Shown piece by piece: positions 1-5,998 of a stretch of 6,173 bases of DNA. Origin of the DNA: an uncultured Aeromonadales bacterium (GTDB lineage: Bacteria > Pseudomonadota > Gammaproteobacteria > Enterobacterales > Succinivibrionaceae); contig CADBNP010000102.1 in NCBI GenBank assembly GCA_902796095.1, forward strand, positions 1 through 6,173, in the 5' to 3' direction. The translations under genes were made by a program, and so were the position numbers. The notes beneath the pieces were generated by a model. That model made no database searches and was not told where the DNA came from. It saw only the letters and a program-made list of their open reading frames with translations. Position 1 is the first letter of the stretch, and each line of letters starts with the position of its first letter.

Positions 1-243
1 AAACGGCTCATTGTCCGTGTTTCTGCAGATGATGAGCCGGCTGTCAGAGAAGATCTGCAGATGCTCCTGGTTTCGCCTGACGGCAGTTCGGGCTACATTG
101 AACTTGTGGCTGACGCTACGCTTCATCACGGCGACTGCATTATGGAAACGAGTATGGGTATTGTCAATGCCAGTCTGGATTTTCAGATAGATATGCTCAG
201 GCAGTCCATTAACAACAGAATTCAGCAGAAGAATATGGAATAG
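1..243 (+). CDS. sctL: SctL (YscL/HrpE/FliH-like) T3SS stator protein, C-terminal part, 5' end cut off
   Basis: This is the C-terminal 80 residues of a reading frame that is open from the first base of the window and ends with TAG at 241-243. SctL is the peripheral stator that binds the SctN ATPase and links it to the cytoplasmic ring protein SctQ. The visible part carries the hallmark of the family's C-terminal domain: a segment reading LVADATLHHGDCIMETSMG, followed by IVNASLDFQIDMLRQSI. This matches the known pattern of Asp-x-x-Leu-x-x-Gly-x-Cys-x-(Leu/Met)-Glu-Thr and then Asp/Asn-Ala-Ser-Leu. SctL proteins are usually a little over 200 residues, so more than half lies outside the window. 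The stop lies 3 bp before the sctN start, the usual sctL-sctN adjacency, which implies translational coupling. The flagellar homologue FliH is the main alternative, but the neighbours are injectisome genes. Confidence 0.92.
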   Translation, partial: KRLIVRVSADDEPAVREDLQMLLVSPDGSSGYIELVADATLHHGDCIMETSMGIVNASLDFQIDMLRQSINNRIQQKNME

Positions 244-246
244 TCG

Positions 247-1563
247 ATGGCACTTGATTATATTGGACAGATGCTTCACAGCGCAGTCAGCGAGGTTAAC
301 ACCATTGAAGTGCGCGGCAGAGTTGATCAGGTGGTTGGCACAATTATCCATGCTTCAGTTCCCGAAGTTAAGGTTGGCGAGCTGTGCATTCTGGAGAATC
401 CCGGATCTGACTGGAAGCTTAAGGCCGAGGTTGTCGGATTTTCAAAAAACATTGCTCTTCTTACTCCTCTTGGAGACATAGAAGGCATTTCCTATCATAC
501 CGAGGTTATTCCCACCGGACATGTGCTGTCGGTTCCGGTTGGTCCGGAACTTCTGGGAAGAGTTCTTAACGGCGTTGGCGAGGTGATAGACTCCGGACCT
601 CCAATCCGTCTTCAGAAGTTCTATCCTGTTTATGCCGATCCTCCTTCTCCAATGAAGCGGCAGCTTATCACCAAACCTATCAGTCTTGGACTGAGAGTCC
701 TTGACGGCTTGATTACATGCGGGCAGGGGCAGCGACTTGGTATTTTTGCCGCTGCCGGCGGAGGAAAGTCAACTCTGCTTTCATCGATCATCAAGGGCAC
801 GAGTGCCGATATTTCGATTCTTGCCCTCATCGGTGAGCGAGGCAGAGAAGTCAGGGAATTTATTGAGCGTGATCTTGGTCCCGAGGGTCTTGCAAGGACT
901 GTGCTTGTCGTTTCAACATCTGATCGTTCATCTATGGAGCGCCTCAAGGCTGCCTATACTGCTACCGCGATTGCTGAGTATTTTCGTGACCAGGGACGCA
1001 ATGTTCTCCTGATGATGGATTCTGTTACCAGATTCGGACGCGCACAGCGTGAAATCGGTCTGGCGGCCGGCGAACCTCCTACGAGAAGAGGTTTCCCTCC
1101 ATCTGTTTTTTCAACTCTGCCGAAGCTTATGGAGAGGGCGGGAAATTCTGACAAGGGATCTATTACGGCTCTTTATACGGTTCTTGTGGAGGGTGATGAT
1201 ATGACCGAGCCGATTGCTGATGAAACAAGATCCATTCTCGACGGCCATATAATACTTTCAAGAAAGCTGGCTGCACAGAATCATTATCCTGCAATTGATG
1301 TCCTTGCCAGTGTTTCCAGAGTTATGAACAGCATCGTAACTCCTGAACACAAGAAGGCCGCTCAGAAGCTGAGGCAGATTCTGGCCAAGTATCAGGAGAT
1401 AGAACTGCTGATCCAGCTCGGTGAATATCATAAGGGGGCTGATCAAGATGCTGATTTTGCCATCTCCCATATTGATGCGGTAAACGCCTTCCTGAAGCAG
1501 GGACTTGGAGAAACCAGCTCGTTTGATGAGTGCATAAGTAAATTAATAAGTGTCGTGTCTTAG
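247..1563 (+). CDS. sctN: SctN, T3SS ATPase (YscN type)
   Basis: This is the hexameric cytoplasmic ATPase that strips chaperones from effectors and unfolds them at the base of the injectisome. Its 438 residues match YscN in length (about 439). An N-terminal F1-type beta-barrel domain (about 1-95) precedes the Rossmann ATPase core and a C-terminal helical domain (from about 370). Visible motifs are the Walker A loop AAAGGGKST at 168-176 (K174), the catalytic-glutamate motif GERGRE at 196-201 (E197), the Walker B VLLMMD at 253-258 (D258), and SVSRVM around R358, which corresponds to the arginine finger. The blocks EIGLAAGEPPTRRG and YTVLVEGDDMTEPIADETRS are diagnostic of the T3SS ATPase branch and, from memory, nearly identical to YscN. 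The first P-loop position is Ala rather than Gly, as in YscN, so this is not a defect. The ATG follows GGAA (237-240) by 6 nt and lies 3 bp after sctL. FliI is excluded by the strong YscN-like sequence and context. Confidence 0.98.
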   Translation: MALDYIGQMLHSAVSEVNTIEVRGRVDQVVGTIIHASVPEVKVGELCILENPGSDWKLKAEVVGFSKNIALLTPLGDIEGISYHTEVIPTGHVLSVPVGPELLGRVLNGVGEVIDSGPPIRLQKFYPVYADPPSPMKRQLITKPISLGLRVLDGLITCGQGQRLGIFAAAGGGKSTLLSSIIKGTSADISILALIGERGREVREFIERDLGPEGLARTVLVVSTSDRSSMERLKAAYTATAIAEYFRDQGRNVLLMMDSVTRFGRAQREIGLAAGEPPTRRGFPPSVFSTLPKLMERAGNSDKGSITALYTVLVEGDDMTEPIADETRSILDGHIILSRKLAAQNHYPAIDVLASVSRVMNSIVTPEHKKAAQKLRQILAKYQEIELLIQLGEYHKGADQDADFAISHIDAVNAFLKQGLGETSSFDECISKLISVVS

Positions 1564-1593
1564 TGGGATTGTTTTCCTTATTGCGAGTTTTTT

Positions 1594-2850
1594 ATGAGAA
1601 AGAACGGTCTGCTTTTATATGTGCTTGAATTTTTTTGCATCTTCGCAGTTCTTCCGGCTGCGAATGCAGAAATTGATCCGTTGAAGTATGTTGAACAGAT
1701 AGACTCTTCTCAGGAAATAAGTCATGTTTATCTGAAGCTGAATAATTCGCTGGATAAGGAGTCGGTCAGCAGCGATGCCGCTGCCATAACGAAAAAAAAC
1801 TGTGCTAGAAACTATCGTCTGGCCATTATTCAGAAGGGACCTCATGAAAGATTCAAAATTATGATAAGGGCCCATCTGATAAAGCTGTGGGAGGATGGAT
1901 ACATGGATCTTCCTGTCTCGCTTGCTTCAGGTTTTGACTATGACGATCCGGAGATTTGGGGAAAAATTGCTGATGCAAGTGCAGGATCCTGCGTGCAGCT
2001 GATTAAGGACGGGTATTACAGCTCTGACTGGAATGAAAATGAATGGGAGAAGGTTCATGCAAGCCTGAGAAAGAGAATTCTTCAAGAAAGGGACGTGGAT
2101 ATTCTTTTGGGGATGGGTGTGGCTGCAGGTTTGCAGTTTGCAGATTCGTCCCTCGGCATTCCGGTCATGATTGTAGATCCGTCAAGTCCGGAGGCAGCAG
2201 GAATTATTGGTCCGGGAAAATTTTCCAACAAGTCCAACGTTCATGTTCAGAAGTATCCGAAGCGTGAACTTATGACATTGTCAAGTTTTTATGAAATTTT
2301 TGGTTTCAAAGATCTTGGTATAATTGTTGATTCGGACCCGGATATGCAGAATGCCCAGTCCTTCAGTCTCATCAAAAAAATAGCGTCTGAGCTCGGCATC
2401 AATCTTCATTACTGCGTTGGATCCATACATGATTCTGGCAATCCTGAGAGCCAGAGGGAGTTTCTCAGATGCCGCGATGAAATCAAGGATAAAATTGATG
2501 CTATCTATCTTCCTCTGTTCAATGGCATTCCGGACAAGAACTTTTTCAGCTACATAAGGCCTCTTGTTGAAAAGGATATAATTGTAATCAGCAGCAACCG
2601 CATCATGGAAGTTAAAAAAGGTTCTCTTATTACTCTGGTGGAGGATGGAATTGAGGAAAGCGGAAGATTTGAGGCTGATGTTATGGAGAAAATTATCGAT
2701 GGAGTGAAACCTGAGATGATTAACCAGAACTATAATACAAATCTTTCCTTTGCCCTTAATATGAAAACCGCCAAGCTTGTAAACTGGAAACCTTCGTTCG
2801 AGCTTCTCATGTCGGTCGCGTACCTTTTTGATACCATTGATTTTGACTGA
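1594..2850 (+). CDS. Secreted ABC_sub_bind/TrpX-like periplasmic binding protein, copy 1
   Basis: The product is a 418-residue extracytoplasmic protein. Residues 1-25 form a Sec signal peptide: positively charged MRK, a hydrophobic core, and an AxA cleavage site at A23-N24-A25. The mature part has the two-lobe type I periplasmic-binding fold of the ABC_sub_bind (TrpX) family (PF04392). Supporting signatures are DILLGMG (169-175) followed by GIPVMIVDPSSPEAAG with D195-P196, KKG at 341-343 with LITLVEDGIEESGRF, and the family's C-terminal signature NLSFALNMKTAK at 383-394. Characterised relatives bind aromatic amino acids or other small ligands for ABC import, but the ligand here is unknown. 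The stretch between GY (102-103) and D169 seems 25-30 residues longer than usual and contains C133. The four mature-region cysteines are C70, C133, C274 and C293. The gene starts 30 bp after sctN, so co-transcription is likely, yet no permease or ABC ATPase gene is nearby. It is about 64% identical to the next gene. Confidence 0.85.
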   Translation: MRKNGLLLYVLEFFCIFAVLPAANAEIDPLKYVEQIDSSQEISHVYLKLNNSLDKESVSSDAAAITKKNCARNYRLAIIQKGPHERFKIMIRAHLIKLWEDGYMDLPVSLASGFDYDDPEIWGKIADASAGSCVQLIKDGYYSSDWNENEWEKVHASLRKRILQERDVDILLGMGVAAGLQFADSSLGIPVMIVDPSSPEAAGIIGPGKFSNKSNVHVQKYPKRELMTLSSFYEIFGFKDLGIIVDSDPDMQNAQSFSLIKKIASELGINLHYCVGSIHDSGNPESQREFLRCRDEIKDKIDAIYLPLFNGIPDKNFFSYIRPLVEKDIIVISSNRIMEVKKGSLITLVEDGIEESGRFEADVMEKIIDGVKPEMINQNYNTNLSFALNMKTAKLVNWKPSFELLMSVAYLFDTIDFD

Positions 2851-2997
2851 GACGACTCTCTCTGAAAGATGCTGTATTAGCAGATCCGCAGTGCCGCTTC
2901 CGTCTGAGGTTTTCCCGGCCCGGCTCAGGAGCTGATTTTAAGTTTTGAAATTTTTCATGTTTTTTCCTTTGACTGTTTGATTTTTTTGAAGAGTTTT
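2851..2997 (+). other. Spacer between the two binding-protein paralogs with a T-rich leader
   Basis: The spacer is 147 bp and contains no credible gene. Its middle is GC-rich (around 2890-2930) and holds only a weak 5-bp CTGAG/CTCAG inverted repeat (2906-2930 region) with no T-tract after it, so no terminator is called. From about 2937 onward it becomes T-rich on the coding strand. The last 27 bases before the ATG resemble the leader of copy 1: the 30-base blocks 1567-1596 and 2971-3000, each ending in the ATG, match at 20 of 30 positions and share GAGTTTT before the start. No convincing sigma-70 promoter was found, so copy 2 may be read through from upstream. Confidence 0.5.
2988..2991 (+). 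promoter_or_regulatory. Ribosome binding site deciding the start of paralog copy 2
   Basis: GAAG, continuing into GAGTTTT, stands 6 nt before ATG 2998. It lies downstream of the alternative TTG at 2977, which has no purine-rich element at a suitable distance. This supports translation from the ATG and places the charged MR at the very N-terminus, as expected for a signal peptide. Confidence 0.5.
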
Positions 2998-4233
2998 ATG
3001 CGAATCTGGATAATTGGATGTTTCTTTCTTTTTACGCTTTTTATGCATTCCGGTGCGGCCGAGTCGGAATATTCGGTCCAAAATGATTTTTTTGAGGAGC
3101 CGGAATATGTTTATCTTGACGTAAACAAATCATTGGACTATCTGCAGAAGAATGTTGGCAAAGAACTGGCAAAGCCGCAGGTATGCAGTAAGACGATGCG
3201 TCTTGCCATAGTCCAGAAGGGTCCATACTACGAATTCAAGACTATGGTCAGATCTCTTCTGGTTAAACTGTCTGAGGACGGGTATACAAATCTCCCGGCA
3301 GGGATTTCCCATGATTTTGATTATGATGATCCCCAGACATGGAAAAATATTGCCCTGTCCAGTGCCGGATCCTGCGTGGAGCTGGTTGCGGATGGATATT
3401 ACAGCGCTGACTGGAGTGATGAAAAGTGGGAGCCTGAGGCCCAAAAGCTGAGGGAGCGTATTGTTAACAGCAGAGACATAGACATTCTGCTTGGAATGGG
3501 TGTTGCAACGGGAGTGAAATTTGCAGATCCCGCTCTTGGAATTCCGGTAATGATTGCCGATTCGGCAAGTCCGGAATCCGCAGGGGTAGTTGGTCCCGGC
3601 AAATTTTCGACAAAGGCGAATGTTCATGTACAGAAATACCCAAAAAGAATTGCCATGGCCATTCACAACTACCATGACATACTTGGATTCAAAAATCTGG
3701 GCATGATAGCAGACAGAAGCGAGGATATTCAGAATGCCCAGTCCTTCAGGGTTATTATGAAGACTGCAAAGAACCTGGGGATTAATTTTCATTACTGTCT
3801 GGGGGATATACATGATGCATCAAATCCACGCTCACAGCAGGAGTTTATACGCTGCCGCGATGAACTGATTGATCGCATAGACGCTCTTTTTCTTCCTGTT
3901 TTTGACGGAACTTCCGAGAAAAAATTTTTTAACTATATAAGGCCTCTTGTGGAGAAGCATATAATTGTCATCAGCGAAAGCAAAATCGATGAGGTTAGAA
4001 AAGGCGCTCTGATTTCGCTGGTTGAAGAATCTTTTGAAGAAAGCGGAAGATTTGAGGCTGACGTAATGGAGCAGATTGTTGATGGCCGCAGGCCTGAGAC
4101 GATAAACCAGTTTTATAATGTAAATCTTTCTTTTGCTCTGAATTTAAAAACGGCAAAGATGATCAACTGGAAGCCGCCCTTTGAGCTGCTGCTGTCTGTG
4201 GTTTATCTGTTTGATACTATTGATTTTAGTTAG
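2998..4233 (+). CDS. Secreted ABC_sub_bind/TrpX-like periplasmic binding protein, copy 2 (paralog of 1594-2850)
   Basis: The product has 411 residues from ATG 2998. A TTG at 2977 would add seven residues. The ATG is preferred because it gives a normal signal peptide (MRIW, then a hydrophobic core ending near SGAA at 18-21), because GAAG lies 6 nt upstream, and because copy 1 starts after a similar GAGTTTT leader. From C63 to the end it aligns with copy 1 without gaps, at 222 of 349 identities by hand count (64%). The same two-lobe PF04392 architecture is present, with LVEESFEESGRFEADVME and NLSFALNLKTAK near the C-terminus. All four mature-region cysteines (C63, C126, C267, C286) match copy 1. 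The DP of copy 1 in the ligand-cleft region (195-196) is DS here (188-189), so ligand preference may differ. The gene lies 147 bp after copy 1 and ends at the junction with the leftward block. The ligand and partner are unknown. A role in the T3SS is inferred from position only. Confidence 0.85.
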   Translation: MRIWIIGCFFLFTLFMHSGAAESEYSVQNDFFEEPEYVYLDVNKSLDYLQKNVGKELAKPQVCSKTMRLAIVQKGPYYEFKTMVRSLLVKLSEDGYTNLPAGISHDFDYDDPQTWKNIALSSAGSCVELVADGYYSADWSDEKWEPEAQKLRERIVNSRDIDILLGMGVATGVKFADPALGIPVMIADSASPESAGVVGPGKFSTKANVHVQKYPKRIAMAIHNYHDILGFKNLGMIADRSEDIQNAQSFRVIMKTAKNLGINFHYCLGDIHDASNPRSQQEFIRCRDELIDRIDALFLPVFDGTSEKKFFNYIRPLVEKHIIVISESKIDEVRKGALISLVEESFEESGRFEADVMEQIVDGRRPETINQFYNVNLSFALNLKTAKMINWKPPFELLLSVVYLFDTIDFS

Positions 4234-4265
4234 ATTTCGGTTTTTTTATGGTGAAGCCAAATGCG
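4234..4265. other. Convergent junction between the rightward and leftward gene blocks
   Basis: Only 32 bp separate the stop of paralog copy 2 from the stop of sctO on the opposite strand. The junction has a run of seven T on the + strand (4241-4247), but no stem directly precedes it. Transcripts from the two directions probably overlap here. Confidence 0.6.
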
Positions 4266-4748
4266 TCACTGGAAGTTGCTGCTTCTCGGACTGAAGTCTT
4301 CAAGTTCCAGTTCAGCCTGGATTTCCTGGTATTTTCGCTGCTCCATTTCCCACATATCTCTGTGAGTTTCCAGTTTTTTCAGCTTTTTGCGGTTTAAACG
4401 CTCCTCTTCAAGGGCTTTTTCATATTCTTTCTGCGCCTGCTTTACATTGTATTCAGCCTTTTTTACATCTTCCTCTATTTCAACTTCCCTGAAGTAAAGC
4501 TGCTTGATCGAAGCGTTGAATTTATGTATTTCGTCGAGAGAATAGGTTTTATTCATAAAATTTGCATATCGGCGTTCCTCTTCATCCTTACGCCATATTT
4601 TATAATCTTCGAATTCCTTTCTTTTGTTTGACAGCTCCTGCTGAGTCTGCTCGAGCTTTTTATGCATGCCCATGCGGGCAGTAACGCTGTCATTAAGGCG
4701 TCGATCTCTAATTTCCTGAAGTCCTTTGAGCGGATAGGTGGAGGCCAT
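4266..4748 (-). CDS. sctO: SctO (YscO family) T3SS ATPase stalk protein
   Basis: This 160-residue protein is highly charged and almost wholly helical (about residues 10-150), rich in Glu, Lys, Arg and Gln, with no signal or membrane segment: a two-helix coiled coil. SctO is the central stalk that inserts into the SctN hexamer, contacts the export gate protein SctV, and resembles flagellar FliJ. Assignment to the YscO family rests on length (YscO about 154) and on the segment KIWRKDEEERR at 50-60, followed by NKTYSLDEIHKF and KQLYFREVE. These align with the conserved Trp-Arg-x-Asp-Glu-Glu region and the second-helix start of YscO as I recall them. The ATG lies 5 bp after the sctU stop, with CAGG about 8 nt upstream, so the gene is coupled to sctU. 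This position is unusual, since sctO normally follows sctN directly. The opposite strand has no competing gene. Confidence 0.9.
   Translation of the reverse strand: MASTYPLKGLQEIRDRRLNDSVTARMGMHKKLEQTQQELSNKRKEFEDYKIWRKDEEERRYANFMNKTYSLDEIHKFNASIKQLYFREVEIEEDVKKAEYNVKQAQKEYEKALEEERLNRKKLKKLETHRDMWEMEQRKYQEIQAELELEDFSPRSSNFQ
4268..4311. repeat. Imperfect 11-bp inverted repeat at the 3' end of sctO, possible weak bidirectional terminator
   Basis: ACTGGAAGTTG at 4268-4278 pairs with CAAGTTCCAGT at 4301-4311 at 10 of 11 positions, with one internal G-G mismatch and a 22-nt loop. The loop can itself form a 4-bp CTTC/GAAG stem. The repeat covers the last codons of sctO and sits beside the convergent junction. 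Neither strand has a proper T-tract immediately after the stem, so it is not a standard intrinsic terminator. It could still slow or end transcription from either side, or it could be a coding coincidence. Confidence 0.35.
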
Positions 4749-4753
4749 TGAAA

Positions 4754-5800
4754 CTACCTGTTTTCCAGTGACTGAACAAATCTTAGTACTTCTGCCACCT
4801 GCAGCAGCAGATCGTCCGGCACAAAACTGTCTTCATCACCCTGGGCAAAAAGAGCTCTGGCCAGCGGCGGCTCCTTCATAATAGGTATGTTCTCCTCCTT
4901 TGCTGCCTCAATCATACGTCGCGCCAGATCGCCTTCACCTTTTGCAACAATGACAGGAAGGCCTGTCTTTTCCTTGTCGTAGTCTATGGCTACTGCATAA
5001 TGGGTAGGATTCACAATAAGTACCTTTGCTTTTCTTGTTTTACTGATGGTTGACTGGTTCAGCATTTCGCGGTGCAGCTGCTTGCGCTTTGACTTTATCA
5101 TCGGATCACCTTCCATTTCCTTGTACTCGCGCTTGACTTCATCCTTGGACATCATGTGATCCTTCGTATATTTGTATTTGGTGTACAGGAAGTCAATTGC
5201 GGCAATTGCAGAAAATGTCAGGATTGTATACATCAGGAGCAGTTTCAGCAGTTCTCCTGCTGCGACAAGCATCATTTCTTCATCCGCCTGCGGCAGTGTG
5301 AAAATCATTCTTCCGTTTTTCTTGATCGCCATGTATACCGATACGCTCAGGACTCCGACCTTAAGAAAATTTTTGAAGAATTCAAATACGTTCTTGACGC
5401 AGAATACTTTCTTAAACCACTTTGACGGACTTAGATTCGAAAGTTTGGGTATTGCCGCCTTTGGAGCAACAAGAAATCCCACCTGTACCAGAAGAGCGAT
5501 GAGAGTGCAGGACATCACGATTGCGACCATTGGAAGAACAAGTCCTACTGCAATGTTTACATACATACCTCCAATTTCTCTGAAAGCTTCCTCTATAGTC
5601 ATGATTGGAGCATTGATGAAGGTATAGTCTATGGCCTGGGACAGTTCTGTGTAGATTTTTTCTCCGAATGCAATAAAATAGACAAGCGATCCGGCAACAC
5701 CGGCCGCCGATACTATTTCTGTACTTTTGGCAACATCTCCTTTTTCACGGGATTCACGCAGCCGTTTGTCGGTTGGCTGTTCTGTCTTCTCTCCGCTCAT
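4754..5800 (-). CDS. sctU: SctU (YscU/FlhB family) T3SS export gate and substrate-specificity switch protein
   Basis: This inner-membrane protein wraps the SctRST export gate. Its cytoplasmic domain cleaves itself to switch secretion from needle components to translocators and effectors. The 348 residues match the family (YscU about 354). The N-terminus MSGEKTEQPTDKRLRESREKG is the classic SctU/FlhB opening (Glu-Lys-Thr-Glu-x-Pro-Thr). Four hydrophobic segments lie at about 29-46, 80-110, 143-158 and 178-205. The linker helix carries EMEGDPMIKSKRK (228-240). The autocleavage site NPTH is intact at 264-267, preceded by AKVLIV and followed by YAVAIDY, and cleavage is expected between N264 and P265. 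PPLARALF follows in the C-terminal domain. The ATG is preceded by AGGTG at good spacing. The gene is first in a leftward pair with sctO, and the terminator upstream implies its own promoter within 5801-5926. FlhB is the alternative, excluded by length of the tail and the injectisome context. Confidence 0.98.
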   Translation of the reverse strand: MSGEKTEQPTDKRLRESREKGDVAKSTEIVSAAGVAGSLVYFIAFGEKIYTELSQAIDYTFINAPIMTIEEAFREIGGMYVNIAVGLVLPMVAIVMSCTLIALLVQVGFLVAPKAAIPKLSNLSPSKWFKKVFCVKNVFEFFKNFLKVGVLSVSVYMAIKKNGRMIFTLPQADEEMMLVAAGELLKLLLMYTILTFSAIAAIDFLYTKYKYTKDHMMSKDEVKREYKEMEGDPMIKSKRKQLHREMLNQSTISKTRKAKVLIVNPTHYAVAIDYDKEKTGLPVIVAKGEGDLARRMIEAAKEENIPIMKEPPLARALFAQGDEDSFVPDDLLLQVAEVLRFVQSLENR

Positions 5801-5926
5801 CTACACCTGTTTTTATAATAATATAAAAATTCCCGTATCGTTATTATGTTGTGCGTATCTAAAAAACAAATGAATCAAACATCTGCATGGCAGTTTCTTT
5901 TCTGCACACCGATTTTTTTTTAACAA
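5801..5926 (-). promoter_or_regulatory. AT-rich leader of sctU-sctO, probably containing their promoter
   Basis: This 126-bp stretch lies between the terminator of the right-edge gene and the sctU start and is very AT-rich. On the minus strand a weak sigma-70-like pair can be read: TTGTTT (5864-5869) and CATAAT (5843-5848) with a 15-bp spacer, shorter than the ideal 17. An AT-rich block at 5812-5830 is an alternative -10 region. Because the preceding gene ends in a strong terminator, some promoter is expected here, but the exact boxes are uncertain. No operator-like palindrome was found. Confidence 0.35.
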
Positions 5927-5962
5927 AAGAGGTCGGTTTCCTGCGCTGTTCACCGACCTCTT
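5927..5962 (-). terminator. Intrinsic terminator of the right-edge needle-like gene
   Basis: AAGAGGTCGGT (5927-5937) and ACCGACCTCTT (5952-5962) form a perfect 11-bp stem with a 14-nt loop. Read leftward, the stem is followed by TTGTT, giving a run of TTTT plus TT with the stem end, which suits a Rho-independent terminator. Read rightward, the stem is preceded by A residues and followed by no T-tract. The terminator therefore serves the minus-strand gene ending at 5999, 36 bp upstream of the stem, and separates it from sctU. Confidence 0.88.
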
Positions 5963-5998
5963 ATAGTATATAGGATGTTACTGACAGATACCGAAGAA

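Noticed and set aside
748..774. Walker A of SctN seems to lack its first glycine (AAAGGGKST)
   Set aside because: YscN has the same Ala-rich loop, and the essential GK[ST] core, the catalytic Glu and the Walker B are all intact. The enzyme should be active.
2977..2997. TTG start at 2977 for binding-protein copy 2
   Set aside because: It would put a longer, less typical N-terminus before the signal peptide and lacks a spaced Shine-Dalgarno. ATG 2998 has GAAG 6 nt upstream and a leader similar to copy 1.
3010..3022. Possible lipobox IIGC near the N-terminus of copy 2 (residues 5-8)
   Set aside because: The Cys is at residue 8, before the hydrophobic core rather than after it, and copy 1 lacks the motif. 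A signal peptidase I site near SGAA fits better.
3130..3813. A 227-codon open frame on the minus strand opposite binding-protein copy 2
   Set aside because: It has no recognisable domain and no credible upstream context, and it lies wholly antisense to a gene supported by 64% identity to its neighbour. The equivalent antisense frame is not kept in copy 1.
5172..5627. A 151-codon open frame on the plus strand opposite sctU
   Set aside because: It is antisense to a confidently identified SctU, with a low-complexity Ser/Ile/Thr-rich translation and no family resemblance. It is a shadow of sctU codon usage.
5859..5888. Nine-codon minus-strand frame MQMFDSFVF before sctU, a possible leader peptide
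   Set aside because: It has a poor ribosome site and chance-level length, and no attenuator follows it. Three Phe in nine codons is not enough to claim amino acid control.
5908..5937. Alternative pairing ACCGA (5908-5912) with TCGGT (5933-5937), suggesting an attenuator
   Set aside because: This stem is only 5 bp and competes with a perfect 11-bp terminator stem, so a regulatory switch is not supported.
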